Shown here: piece after piece, positions 43,587-51,451 of the stretch
Position numbering within the stretch: position 1 is the first letter of the stretch
Layout of the letters: the number at the start of each line of letters is the position of its first letter
NCBI RefSeq assembly: GCF_003797185.1
Contig: NZ_RKMH01000010.1
Coordinates: 124,001 to 188,000, forward strand
Source: Gordonia oryzae
GTDB taxonomy: Bacteria; Actinomycetota; Actinomycetes; Mycobacteriales; Mycobacteriaceae
Direction of reading: 5' to 3'
DNA: 64,000 bases
Notes under the pieces: generated by a model
Database searches by the model: none
What the model was told of the DNA's origin: nothing
What the model saw: only the letters and a program-made list of their open reading frames with translations
Translations under genes and position numbers: made by a program

Positions 43587-45118
43587 CCCCTACCCCTCGT
43601 CAAGAAAAGCGCGAGCCGGAGATTGTTATTATCGGCGCCGGGATTGCCGGGATAACGATGGCCTATACTCTCCAGGGAGCCGGATATAGTCGGTTCCGAG
43701 TTCTGGAGAAGGGTTCCGACGTCGGTGGCGTATGGTACTGGAATCGTTATCCGGGACTGACCTGCGACGTTCCCTCGCAGCTTTATCAGTTCGGTTTCGC
43801 TCCAAAAGCGGACTGGTCGTCGATCTGGGCTCCCGGTCCTGAGATTCAGCGATACCACCGAGATGTGGTCGACAAGTTTGGGCTGGATGAACACATTCAA
43901 CTCAATACCACCGTGGTCTCCGCTGATTTCGACGACGCTTCGGCACTGTGGACTGTGGTGACGGATACCGGAGAAACAATCCTTGCCGATTTTGTGATCT
44001 GCGCGACCGGAGTGTTACATAATCCGGCGTATCCGAATATTCCTGGCCTCGCCGAGTTCAAGGGCAAGGTTGTGCACACGGCCCGTTGGGACGAGTCACT
44101 CGACGTTGATGGAGCAAGAATTGCGGTGATCGGAACCGGTTCGACAGGAGTGCAAGTGGTTTCGGCGCTGCAGCAACCCGCGCGCTCGCTGACACACTTC
44201 GTCCGCTCACCACAATGGGTGTTGTGGGCCCCCATGCACTTACGCCAACCGAAACTGGTATCGAGGATTCTGGAACGAAGCCCAGGTCTGCATGCCTGGA
44301 TCTATGCGATGTCGTTGAAGGCATCGGCGGTGCTGCCGGACGTCATCCTCAATGACACATGGCGGCGCCGAGCGGTCCAGAAGTATGCCCGGCTCTGCTT
44401 GCGCAGGCAGGTTCAGGATCGGCAACTACGCGAGTCGCTGACGCCCGACTATGAGCCACTATGCAAGCGGCAGGTGGTCTCTGGCACGTACTACCGCGCC
44501 TTGCGCTCCGCCAATACCGAACTCGTCACCACTGACATCGCCAGGGTTACCGAGGAGGGTATCCAGACCGTCGATGGCCGAGAATTTCCGCTGGATATCA
44601 TTGTGTTGGCCACCGGATTCCGGGCGCATGACTATATGCGGCCAATGCGTATCACTGGCAGAGAAGGTCGTCAGCTCGACGAAATCTGGGCCGACGGTCC
44701 ACGCGCATATCGCATGACCGCGATCCCAGGATTGCCGAATCTATTCACAGTACTGGGGCCAAACTCCCCGACCGGCTCGATCTCACTGCAGTACTCTGCT
44801 GAAGTCACCTCCCGCTACATTCTCTCCTGGCTGGACAAATTTAGAGTCGGCGAAATTTCTACCACTGAGGTCACCGAGGAAGCGACCGAGGAATTCAACC
44901 GAGAGGTAAATTCCGCCGCCAAGACCACGGTATGGAACTCTGGATGCAATTCTTGGTACTTCACCGATAGTGGGAATATCGACTTGTGGCCATTTACCCG
45001 CTCAAAGCTGACCGAAATGCTTACACAGCCCAACGAGTCACACTTCCGAGTGACTCGACGGCAGGAGGAGCGCGAAGCGGCTGGTGGAATCAACCTGGCA
45101 AGTCAACGGAAAGGCTGA
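43583..45118 (+). CDS. Type I Baeyer-Villiger monooxygenase
   Basis: This 511-residue FAD/NADPH enzyme inserts oxygen beside a ketone to give an ester. The first Rossmann motif is at 16-23 (IIGAGIAG). The BVMO fingerprint FxGxxxHxxxWD runs from F159 to D170 (FKGKVVHTARWD), and the second Rossmann motif is IGTGSTG at 183-189. The ATG overlaps the patatin stop by 4 bp. Codon use in this gene is visibly less GC-rich than in the left half of the window. Substrate is unknown; cyclic, aryl and steroid ketones are all possible. Confidence 0.92.
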   Translation: MTPTPRQEKREPEIVIIGAGIAGITMAYTLQGAGYSRFRVLEKGSDVGGVWYWNRYPGLTCDVPSQLYQFGFAPKADWSSIWAPGPEIQRYHRDVVDKFGLDEHIQLNTTVVSADFDDASALWTVVTDTGETILADFVICATGVLHNPAYPNIPGLAEFKGKVVHTARWDESLDVDGARIAVIGTGSTGVQVVSALQQPARSLTHFVRSPQWVLWAPMHLRQPKLVSRILERSPGLHAWIYAMSLKASAVLPDVILNDTWRRRAVQKYARLCLRRQVQDRQLRESLTPDYEPLCKRQVVSGTYYRALRSANTELVTTDIARVTEEGIQTVDGREFPLDIIVLATGFRAHDYMRPMRITGREGRQLDEIWADGPRAYRMTAIPGLPNLFTVLGPNSPTGSISLQYSAEVTSRYILSWLDKFRVGEISTTEVTEEATEEFNREVNSAAKTTVWNSGCNSWYFTDSGNIDLWPFTRSKLTEMLTQPNESHFRVTRRQEEREAAGGINLASQRKG

Positions 45119-45125
45119 GCACGAA

Positions 45126-46490
45126 ATGAGAATTCGACGTCTTTTCACCATCTTCTGTCTGTCTCCTATCATTGCCCTGATCGCAGCGATGGCTCCGAGC
45201 GCGACTTGGTCCGGCAATGCCCCAGCCGCCCCCGGGGCGCCGGATTCGACTGCATCCTTCTATTCGCCGCCGGTCCCGCTGCCCGGTGGTAGGCCAGGAG
45301 ACGTGATCCGTTCCGCCCCGATGGCACTGGCGCTGGCACTGCCGCAGGGCGCAGGACAGATTCCGGGAACCGCGACGAAGGTGATGTACCGCAGCACAGA
45401 CGCAAACGGGCGTCCGAATGCGGTAACCGGAACATTTATCAAGTCGAGTCAGGCCTGGCACGGCCCTGGACCTCGGCCAGTCGTTGCTGTCGCCGTCGGC
45501 ACCCAGGGTCAGGGTGACCAGTGCGCACCGTCAAAATTGCTGGGTCAACTCATCCACTACAACTTCCCACTCGACCTGATGGCGGAGTACGAGGTTCTGT
45601 CGATCTATCCGCTGCTGGCACGCGGGATGTCGGTGGTGGTCACTGACTACGCCGGGCTCGGAACACCGGCGATGCACGACTACGTCAATCGTCTTGCTGA
45701 GGCGCACGCTGTTTTGGATTCGATTCGAGCAGCACAGCGTCTTGCGCACTCGGAGGTTACGCCGGCAACGCCAACGATCGTGTTCGGCTATTCCCAGGGT
45801 GGTGGCGCGGCCGCTGCAGCCGCTGAATCGCAGGCGGATTATGCTCCCGAACTACCGATCCGTGGCACCTACAGCGGCGCCCCGCCGGCCGACCTCATCG
45901 CGACAATGTTCACCGCACCGGCCGTGGTTGCCGGACCGTTTCGCAATCAACGACCAGGCGGGGTAGGAGTGGGTCTGGTTGGTTACTACATCAATGGGGT
46001 TTACGCCGACTACCCGGACACCCGTGCTGAGATTGACCGATTCCTCACGCCCCAGGGTCAGCAGATGAGGCGTGAGGTTGCACGGACATGCGTACCCGAA
46101 GATGTCATGCGAACCTTCTACCGATCCATTTCGGACTACTTGGTCGGCGGCCAATCAGCAGCGGAACTGCTCGCGCGTAATCCACACTTCCGCAAGCGAA
46201 CCGAAGAGCAGCGCATTGGCAGCCTACGGCCGATGGCCCCGGTACTCGTCGCAAGCGGTAGCAACGACGATGTGATTCCTGCCGGGCAGGTTCGCCAACT
46301 CGCACGCGACTGGTGTGCCAAGGGAGCGCAGGTCGAGTACCGCTCGACGCGATGGATACCCGATGTTCTGCCGAGCCTGGCCATCGGCCACCTCCTGCCG
46401 TTCCTACCCGTCACCGCCGAGGCGTTGGCCTGGATCGATGACAGACTGGCCAATCGACCTATCGCCAGTGGCTCCTGCACGTCACTGTGA
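45126..46490 (+). CDS. Secreted lipase (LIP family)
   Basis: This 454-residue protein has a Sec signal peptide (RIRRLFTIFCLSPIIALIAAMAPSA region, cleavage near residue 26) and an alpha/beta-hydrolase fold with nucleophile S223 in FGYSQGGGA. The family includes Candida-type secretory lipases and mycobacterial equivalents; a conserved aspartate is likely in SGSNDDVIP and a histidine in AIGHLLPF. It follows the BVMO gene by 7 bp. Being exported, it may release the growth substrate from an ester outside the membrane. Confidence 0.88.
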   Translation: MRIRRLFTIFCLSPIIALIAAMAPSATWSGNAPAAPGAPDSTASFYSPPVPLPGGRPGDVIRSAPMALALALPQGAGQIPGTATKVMYRSTDANGRPNAVTGTFIKSSQAWHGPGPRPVVAVAVGTQGQGDQCAPSKLLGQLIHYNFPLDLMAEYEVLSIYPLLARGMSVVVTDYAGLGTPAMHDYVNRLAEAHAVLDSIRAAQRLAHSEVTPATPTIVFGYSQGGGAAAAAAESQADYAPELPIRGTYSGAPPADLIATMFTAPAVVAGPFRNQRPGGVGVGLVGYYINGVYADYPDTRAEIDRFLTPQGQQMRREVARTCVPEDVMRTFYRSISDYLVGGQSAAELLARNPHFRKRTEEQRIGSLRPMAPVLVASGSNDDVIPAGQVRQLARDWCAKGAQVEYRSTRWIPDVLPSLAIGHLLPFLPVTAEALAWIDDRLANRPIASGSCTSL

Positions 46491-46795
46491 CCGAAATACC
46501 AGTGTGCTGAAGGTTCGGATCACTGCATTGTCTGTGTGAACCGTCCGTGGATCTGGCCGAGACCGTGATCTCGCCAGAAGAATGTCGGCACGGGGCTCTT
46601 CGAGGTTGGGCACTGCCCGCCCAACCTCGAAGAGCCGGTCAACCCCCAACGCATCGTCTCCGCCATAGCTGGTGAATGGTCAGAGACCACTGGCATCACG
46701 AAAGGCACGTCTGCTCTGGCGGACCCACACGGTTGGGGAATGAGAGGAATCGAGGCGAGAGCATCACTGGGGAATTCTGATGCGCCCCGTCACGC
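46491..46795. other. 305-bp convergent spacer with a strong hairpin
   Basis: The stretch separates the lipase gene from the convergent MaoC gene. Apart from the hairpin at 46594-46636, it contains only short open frames without ribosome sites. No gene is supported. Confidence 0.5.
46594..46636. terminator. Perfect 17-bp hairpin, probable bidirectional terminator
   Basis: GGCTCTTCGAGGTTGGG (46594-46610) pairs exactly with 46620-46636 around a 9-base loop. It lies between convergent operons. There is no T-run, but the stem is unusually long and stable. Confidence 0.75.
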
Positions 46796-47206
46796 TCAAT
46801 TCAGCCAGATGACATGGGTGGCGACAGCCACCAGCTCTCCATGCTGGTTGTGCGCATCGACGGCGCAGAGAATCTTGCCGCCTTCCTCGGGTCGCTCGCC
46901 CTTGACGGTGAAAGTCACCGAGACGGTGTCGCCCAAATAGACGGGCTTGATGAATCGAACAGTGTCGTAGCCGTACGAGTAGCCATCGACTTCCTTGCGA
47001 GTCATCCACTGCCCCGCGGCTGCAGACATCAGGCCCAAGATCAGTACTCCGTGCGCCACTCGTGCTCCGGCAGGATGTTCTTGGGCGTACTCGGCATCGA
47101 TGTGAAGTGGATAGAAGTCGCCGGTGATACCGGCGAACCCGTAAACGTCGAATTCGGTCACCGTCTTGGCCAATCGGACCACTTCGCCAGTCTCCACCGC
47201 TGTCAC
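46796..47206 (-). CDS. MaoC-like (R)-enoyl-CoA hydratase
   Basis: This 136-residue hot-dog-fold protein carries the hydratase-2 motif with catalytic D30 and H35 (ITGDFYPLHID). Enzymes of this size add water to trans-2-enoyl-CoA esters to give the (R)-3-hydroxy form. Its GTG start overlaps the preceding thiolase stop by 4 bp, so the two are co-translated and probably act in the same side-chain shortening. It is the last gene of the long minus-strand operon. Confidence 0.9.
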   Translation of the reverse strand: MTAVETGEVVRLAKTVTEFDVYGFAGITGDFYPLHIDAEYAQEHPAGARVAHGVLILGLMSAAAGQWMTRKEVDGYSYGYDTVRFIKPVYLGDTVSVTFTVKGERPEEGGKILCAVDAHNQHGELVAVATHVIWLN

Positions 47207-48381
47207 CGAAGCTCAACCAGCGTTCCGGTGCCCAGTCCTCCCCCACAGCACATCGTGCTGAGGCCGTATCGGGCCCCGGTATCCTCCATGATGTGCAGCA
47301 GTGTTGTGATGAGTCTGACGCCTGAGGCGCCGAGTGGGTGCCCCAGAGCCATCGCACCGCCCCTGATATTCACCCGTTCGGGATCAGGCTCGAGATCGGC
47401 CATCCACGCGCCGACGACGGAAGCAAATGCTTCGTTGATTTCGAAGGCACCGATATCGGCCACAGAGAGGGAATTTCTTTTCAGGATCGATGTTGTCGCC
47501 GGGATCGGTCCGGTAAGCATCATGTGCGGATCGTCGCCGACGACAACGTGATCGCGGACGATGGCCCGAGGCTGCAGGCCCAACTCAGCGGCGCGCTGCT
47601 CTGACATGAGTAAGACTGCGGCCGCACCGTCGGATACCTGGGACGAGGTTGCCGCGGTCAGTTTGCCGCCGAACGCCGGAGCGAGGCCAGCAAGTTTCTC
47701 GGCGGAAGTTCCGGGCCTGATTCCCTCGTCGTCGTTGTGGGCCACGCCTTTCACCTCGATAGGAAGAATCTCGCGGGAGAATTCCCCCTTCCTCCGCGCA
47801 TCCTCCGCCCGTGCATGGGATTGGACGGCCATGTCATCCAGCTGCGGACGGCTCAGGTTCCATTTGTCTGCGATCCTTTCCGCCGCCGCACCCTGGCCAC
47901 TGAGATTGGCTCGCGCCGGTAGCTCGTAAAGGTGTTGCATCTCTGGGGTGAAGGCATCGCCAAACTCCTCCTGAGCCCGTAGACCGGCGGAAAAGGGCAC
48001 GACGCTCATCGATTCGACGCCTGCGGCGACCACGCAGTCATGTGTGCCCGCCGCGATGGTCGAAGCAGCCAGGTGCAGAGCCTGTTGCGAAGAACCGCAC
48101 TGAAAGTCGAGTGAGGTGGCCGGTACGTGGGTCGGCAAACCCGCCTGAAGCCACGCGTTCCGAGCGATGTTGGACGCTTGAGGCCCCAGCTGCTGAACAC
48201 AGCCGGCCAGGACTTGTCCAACCTGGCCGGCATCGACACCAGTACGATCGAACAGCGATTGATAGACCTGTGCGAGAAGGTGGTTGGGATGTACCGAAGC
48301 GAACATTCCATTGTTGCGCGCCTTGCCGATGGGCGTGCGTATCGCATCGACAATGACGACGGTATGACGTGGGGAATTCAT
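47203..48381 (-). CDS. Thiolase (acetyl-CoA acyltransferase)
   Basis: This 392-residue thiolase has the nucleophile C95 in LDFQCGSSQQ, NEAFA, the base histidine in GGAMALGHPLGASG and the second cysteine in TMCCGGGLG. It would cleave a 3-ketoacyl-CoA with free CoA. In a carboxylation pathway it would split the beta-keto acyl-CoA formed after the ligase step (inference). It lies 37 bp downstream of a TetR gene and overlaps maoC. The ribosome site is only purine-rich (AAGAAAG). Confidence 0.93.
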   Translation of the reverse strand: MNSPRHTVVIVDAIRTPIGKARNNGMFASVHPNHLLAQVYQSLFDRTGVDAGQVGQVLAGCVQQLGPQASNIARNAWLQAGLPTHVPATSLDFQCGSSQQALHLAASTIAAGTHDCVVAAGVESMSVVPFSAGLRAQEEFGDAFTPEMQHLYELPARANLSGQGAAAERIADKWNLSRPQLDDMAVQSHARAEDARRKGEFSREILPIEVKGVAHNDDEGIRPGTSAEKLAGLAPAFGGKLTAATSSQVSDGAAAVLLMSEQRAAELGLQPRAIVRDHVVVGDDPHMMLTGPIPATTSILKRNSLSVADIGAFEINEAFASVVGAWMADLEPDPERVNIRGGAMALGHPLGASGVRLITTLLHIMEDTGARYGLSTMCCGGGLGTGTLVELR

Positions 48382-48418
48382 AATTCTTTCTTTTCATCGC
48401 ACCATCGCGGCCGTCTCA

Positions 48419-49126
48419 TTACCCGTGGGGATGATCAGCGGCCGGAATGGTGACTTCGAGTCGATCAAGCGTTTCTCTGGCGAGTGCGATGAGTTCGTGC
48501 GGGGTGCTACCCGCCGAATGTTCTGGTACGGAAATGCTCCTTACCCCCATCTCACCAATGTCACGCGCGATCGTGGTCAGGTTGTCGGAGTGATGCCAAA
48601 GGGCGACGCTGTTCCACATCGCAATGATCGACAACGCGGCGGTTCGTGGATCGACGGGCGAGAACCTCGCCTGCCGCTGCCCCTCACTGATGACACCGGT
48701 CACTGCCTCTAGTACTTTGTGCCGCGTGCTCCTGTGTCGCGCGGCGAGCTCACTCGGCAACGACGACTCATTCTGGGCCAGTAGGCGATACTCCGCCGGA
48801 TTGCGTCCTACGAGTTCGACCATAGAGACGATGAGTCTGCGCAACTGAACATCCGGGGTCTCGGCGTTCTCACACAAAACCTCATCAACCAGGTTGCCGG
48901 CCGTTTCCGTGACATCGCGAACGACTCGTTCGAGTAGTTCCTCCTTGCTGCGAACATAGCGATAGAGCGACGGGCGGCTCATTCCTACTGCTGAAGCGAT
49001 GTCTTGCAGGGTTGTTCCCGCGAAGCCCTTCTCCGCGAACAGTTGGCTGGCCTTGTCGAACAGTTCGTCTTCTACGAGATCACGCCGCATTGCTGCGGTC
49101 GAACCAGTGGTGTCCGAATCGGCCAT
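48419..49126 (-). CDS. TetR-family regulator within the catabolic operon
   Basis: This 235-residue TetR protein has its DNA-binding domain at about residues 20-68 (LFAEKGFAGTTLQDIASAVGMSRPSLYRYVRSK). It lies between hyuB (21-bp gap) and the thiolase gene on the same strand, so it would be made with the enzymes and could give negative feedback on the divergent promoter at 56852-57067. The ligand is unknown. Confidence 0.87.
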   Translation of the reverse strand: MADSDTTGSTAAMRRDLVEDELFDKASQLFAEKGFAGTTLQDIASAVGMSRPSLYRYVRSKEELLERVVRDVTETAGNLVDEVLCENAETPDVQLRRLIVSMVELVGRNPAEYRLLAQNESSLPSELAARHRSTRHKVLEAVTGVISEGQRQARFSPVDPRTAALSIIAMWNSVALWHHSDNLTTIARDIGEMGVRSISVPEHSAGSTPHELIALARETLDRLEVTIPAADHPHG

Positions 49127-49147
49127 TGCCGCCCTCCGCTCCTTCTC

Positions 49148-51433
49148 CTAGGTCACAGCTTCGACGCTGCTCGTGGGTACTACGCTCGTCTCAAAGTACG
49201 TCCCACAGCATGGACAGACCAAAGCCCTAAACATCGTGTCGATGTCGACGTAGTTGCTTGGCACTGGCGCTTCCGGGGTTACCTGGCGAACCGCAAGTTC
49301 GTGGACCTTGGCATTGTCGGCGAGCGCTGCTTCCGACGAACCCAGAGCGGTGCCGCACTGGCGACAGGTCAGAGTAGCTACGCCACTGACAGTTGTCACA
49401 GTCAGACTCGCATTCAAGTGATCGTGGCCGGTGTGACCCGTTTCATCGGCACCGCGAAGCGGGATGTCGGGCTGGTCTGCACCGCGCTGCCGCCGGATCT
49501 CGATTCGTGCCGACTCGGTGGCAACTGCGTTCACCTGGCCGTTGTCATCGATCATCACGCCATAGAGGCTCTCGGCCGCGGCGCGCGACACCTTCCGATT
49601 TCTGACATCGTCGGCCACCAGCTGCGGGTCGCGCAGGATGGGGTCGCCATAGCCTCCGCCGCCTGACGGGTGGATGATGATCACGTCATCAAGCATGATG
49701 ACTGTCTCCAGCCTGTTGGGAATAACCTCCACCGATCCACCGATTTCTTCTACGGTCTGCGGGATCGTGCCACCTGCAAGCAGTGAGCCAACATCGCCTC
49801 CGCGGACGATGAGGTCGGTCTGAACCCCTCCGGGGTAACCGCCTGCCAACCCGCTCGCGTCCGGGCGGGCTTTGCCGTTGCCGCTGAAACTTCCGCCCAT
49901 CGGCATCGGAGTCCCGTGCGGGATCAGGCACGATGAAATCGACACTCCGCCACGGAACTGCCCGGCCCCACCAGAGTCGGTTTCCTCTCTGCGCCAGAGG
50001 AATAGGTACGGACCGAGGAACTCCGACATCTCGACGTCGGGTGCGCGGCCCATGGCGATCGGCAAGATTCCGCCAGTGTCGGTTCCGTCCCGATGCGGCA
50101 GTGCGCCGAAGCCGCCGGCCATGGTGTCGAACATGATTCCGACAGATGGCGCGCCGCGTTGATCGATACCTGCCAGTGTCGCAATGTCGTAGGCGCCCGT
50201 GCATACCGATTGGACTCGTGATCTCAGTTCAGGTGCGGTATCGAGCATTTTGCCGAGACATTCGGCGACGACGTTGGACGTCGCCCAGCCGGCCGAGATG
50301 GGCGCCCAGCCGATCGCTGCGGGAAAAGTGGCGTTGTTGATCGTGCCCTCGTCACTGATCAGGTCGAAGCATCGCATGATCCCTCCGGCTGCCCACGGTA
50401 TGTCACCGGCGAGCACGGGGAGCATCGCGAACACCACGCCGGCACGCATACCCGCGTAGGGACTATTGATCATGCCCGATTGCGGATCAGTGCCGGTGAA
50501 GTCGAAGGTGAGGTGGTCGCCGGTCTTCGTCAAGTGCAACGTGATCTTGTGGAGGTCGCGATCGCCGATGACCGACTGCTCGATGAATGTGGTCGCTCGC
50601 CAGTCACCGTCGGGAATCGAGGAAAGCCGATTTCGCAGACGGCCCTCGGCATCGTCCATCATTCGTTTCATGACCGCTTTGACCGTCGCGGGGCCGTAAC
50701 GCTCGATCAGTTTGGTCAGACGCTGGTGACCGACGCGGTTGGCGCCGATTTCGGCGCGAACATCGAGTTCGACCAATGCGGGCATCCGGGACCTACGGGT
50801 GAACATACCCAGTACATCGTTCTGGATGATGCCGTCCCTGACGACCTTGGTGGGCGGGGTGGGTAGAGCTTCGGAAAAGACATCGGTGGCCGCGAGATTC
50901 GCTGATCCCGGCTTGGGGCCACCCACATCGATCAGGTGGCAGCTTGCTGTCGTCCACGCGAAGAGTTCGCCTTCCCAGAACAATGGGGCAAGAATGGTCG
51001 CATCATTCTGGTGCAGGCCACCACCGACCCACGGATCGTTGTTCAGGAACATGTCACCCGGTTCGATACCCGGATTGTCGGCATGGTTGCGCAACGTCCA
51101 GTACACAGCCAGGTCAGTCGATGCCACCAAACCGGTGTTGTAGGTACCGACCTGCACTTCCTGTCCAAGCTCGTCACAGATGGCGAACCCGAAGTCGTTG
51201 GCCTCGGTGACCCCGGGCGAGCCGGACATCCTCTTCAGGGTCTGCCCCATCTCGTCGGTGATTGACCAGATTCGGTGACGGACAACTTCATAGGTCAAAG
51301 GGTCGACGGACGCCTGATCCTGTTGCAGGTGATGCAGTTTGAGAGATGGGGCCACGCTTTGGGCGAGTTCATCCATCTCTGGTGGGCGGCTGTTGTATCG
51401 CTCCGAGCCGGGGACCGGCATGAGATCGGTCAT
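49148..51433 (-). CDS. HyuB-type carboxylase/oxoprolinase subunit fused to a zinc-ribbon domain
   Basis: This 761-residue protein has a hydantoinase B body at about 40-600 (DPLTYEVVRHRIWSITDEMGQTLKRMSG, then NDPWVGGGLHQNDATILAPLF and GGGGYGDPILRDP). It then carries a separate C-terminal domain from about 685 with paired cysteines C690/C693 and C740/C743. Such a zinc-ribbon resembles the gamma subunit of acetone carboxylase, normally a separate protein. HyuA/HyuB families include hydantoinases, 5-oxoprolinase, and acetone and acetophenone carboxylases. The fusion favours a carboxylase. ATG has GAGGAG six bases upstream; hyuA precedes it by 18 bp. Confidence 0.85.
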   Translation of the reverse strand: MTDLMPVPGSERYNSRPPEMDELAQSVAPSLKLHHLQQDQASVDPLTYEVVRHRIWSITDEMGQTLKRMSGSPGVTEANDFGFAICDELGQEVQVGTYNTGLVASTDLAVYWTLRNHADNPGIEPGDMFLNNDPWVGGGLHQNDATILAPLFWEGELFAWTTASCHLIDVGGPKPGSANLAATDVFSEALPTPPTKVVRDGIIQNDVLGMFTRRSRMPALVELDVRAEIGANRVGHQRLTKLIERYGPATVKAVMKRMMDDAEGRLRNRLSSIPDGDWRATTFIEQSVIGDRDLHKITLHLTKTGDHLTFDFTGTDPQSGMINSPYAGMRAGVVFAMLPVLAGDIPWAAGGIMRCFDLISDEGTINNATFPAAIGWAPISAGWATSNVVAECLGKMLDTAPELRSRVQSVCTGAYDIATLAGIDQRGAPSVGIMFDTMAGGFGALPHRDGTDTGGILPIAMGRAPDVEMSEFLGPYLFLWRREETDSGGAGQFRGGVSISSCLIPHGTPMPMGGSFSGNGKARPDASGLAGGYPGGVQTDLIVRGGDVGSLLAGGTIPQTVEEIGGSVEVIPNRLETVIMLDDVIIIHPSGGGGYGDPILRDPQLVADDVRNRKVSRAAAESLYGVMIDDNGQVNAVATESARIEIRRQRGADQPDIPLRGADETGHTGHDHLNASLTVTTVSGVATLTCRQCGTALGSSEAALADNAKVHELAVRQVTPEAPVPSNYVDIDTMFRALVCPCCGTYFETSVVPTSSVEAVT

Positions 51434-51451
51434 TGGTATCTCCTCGTGAGT

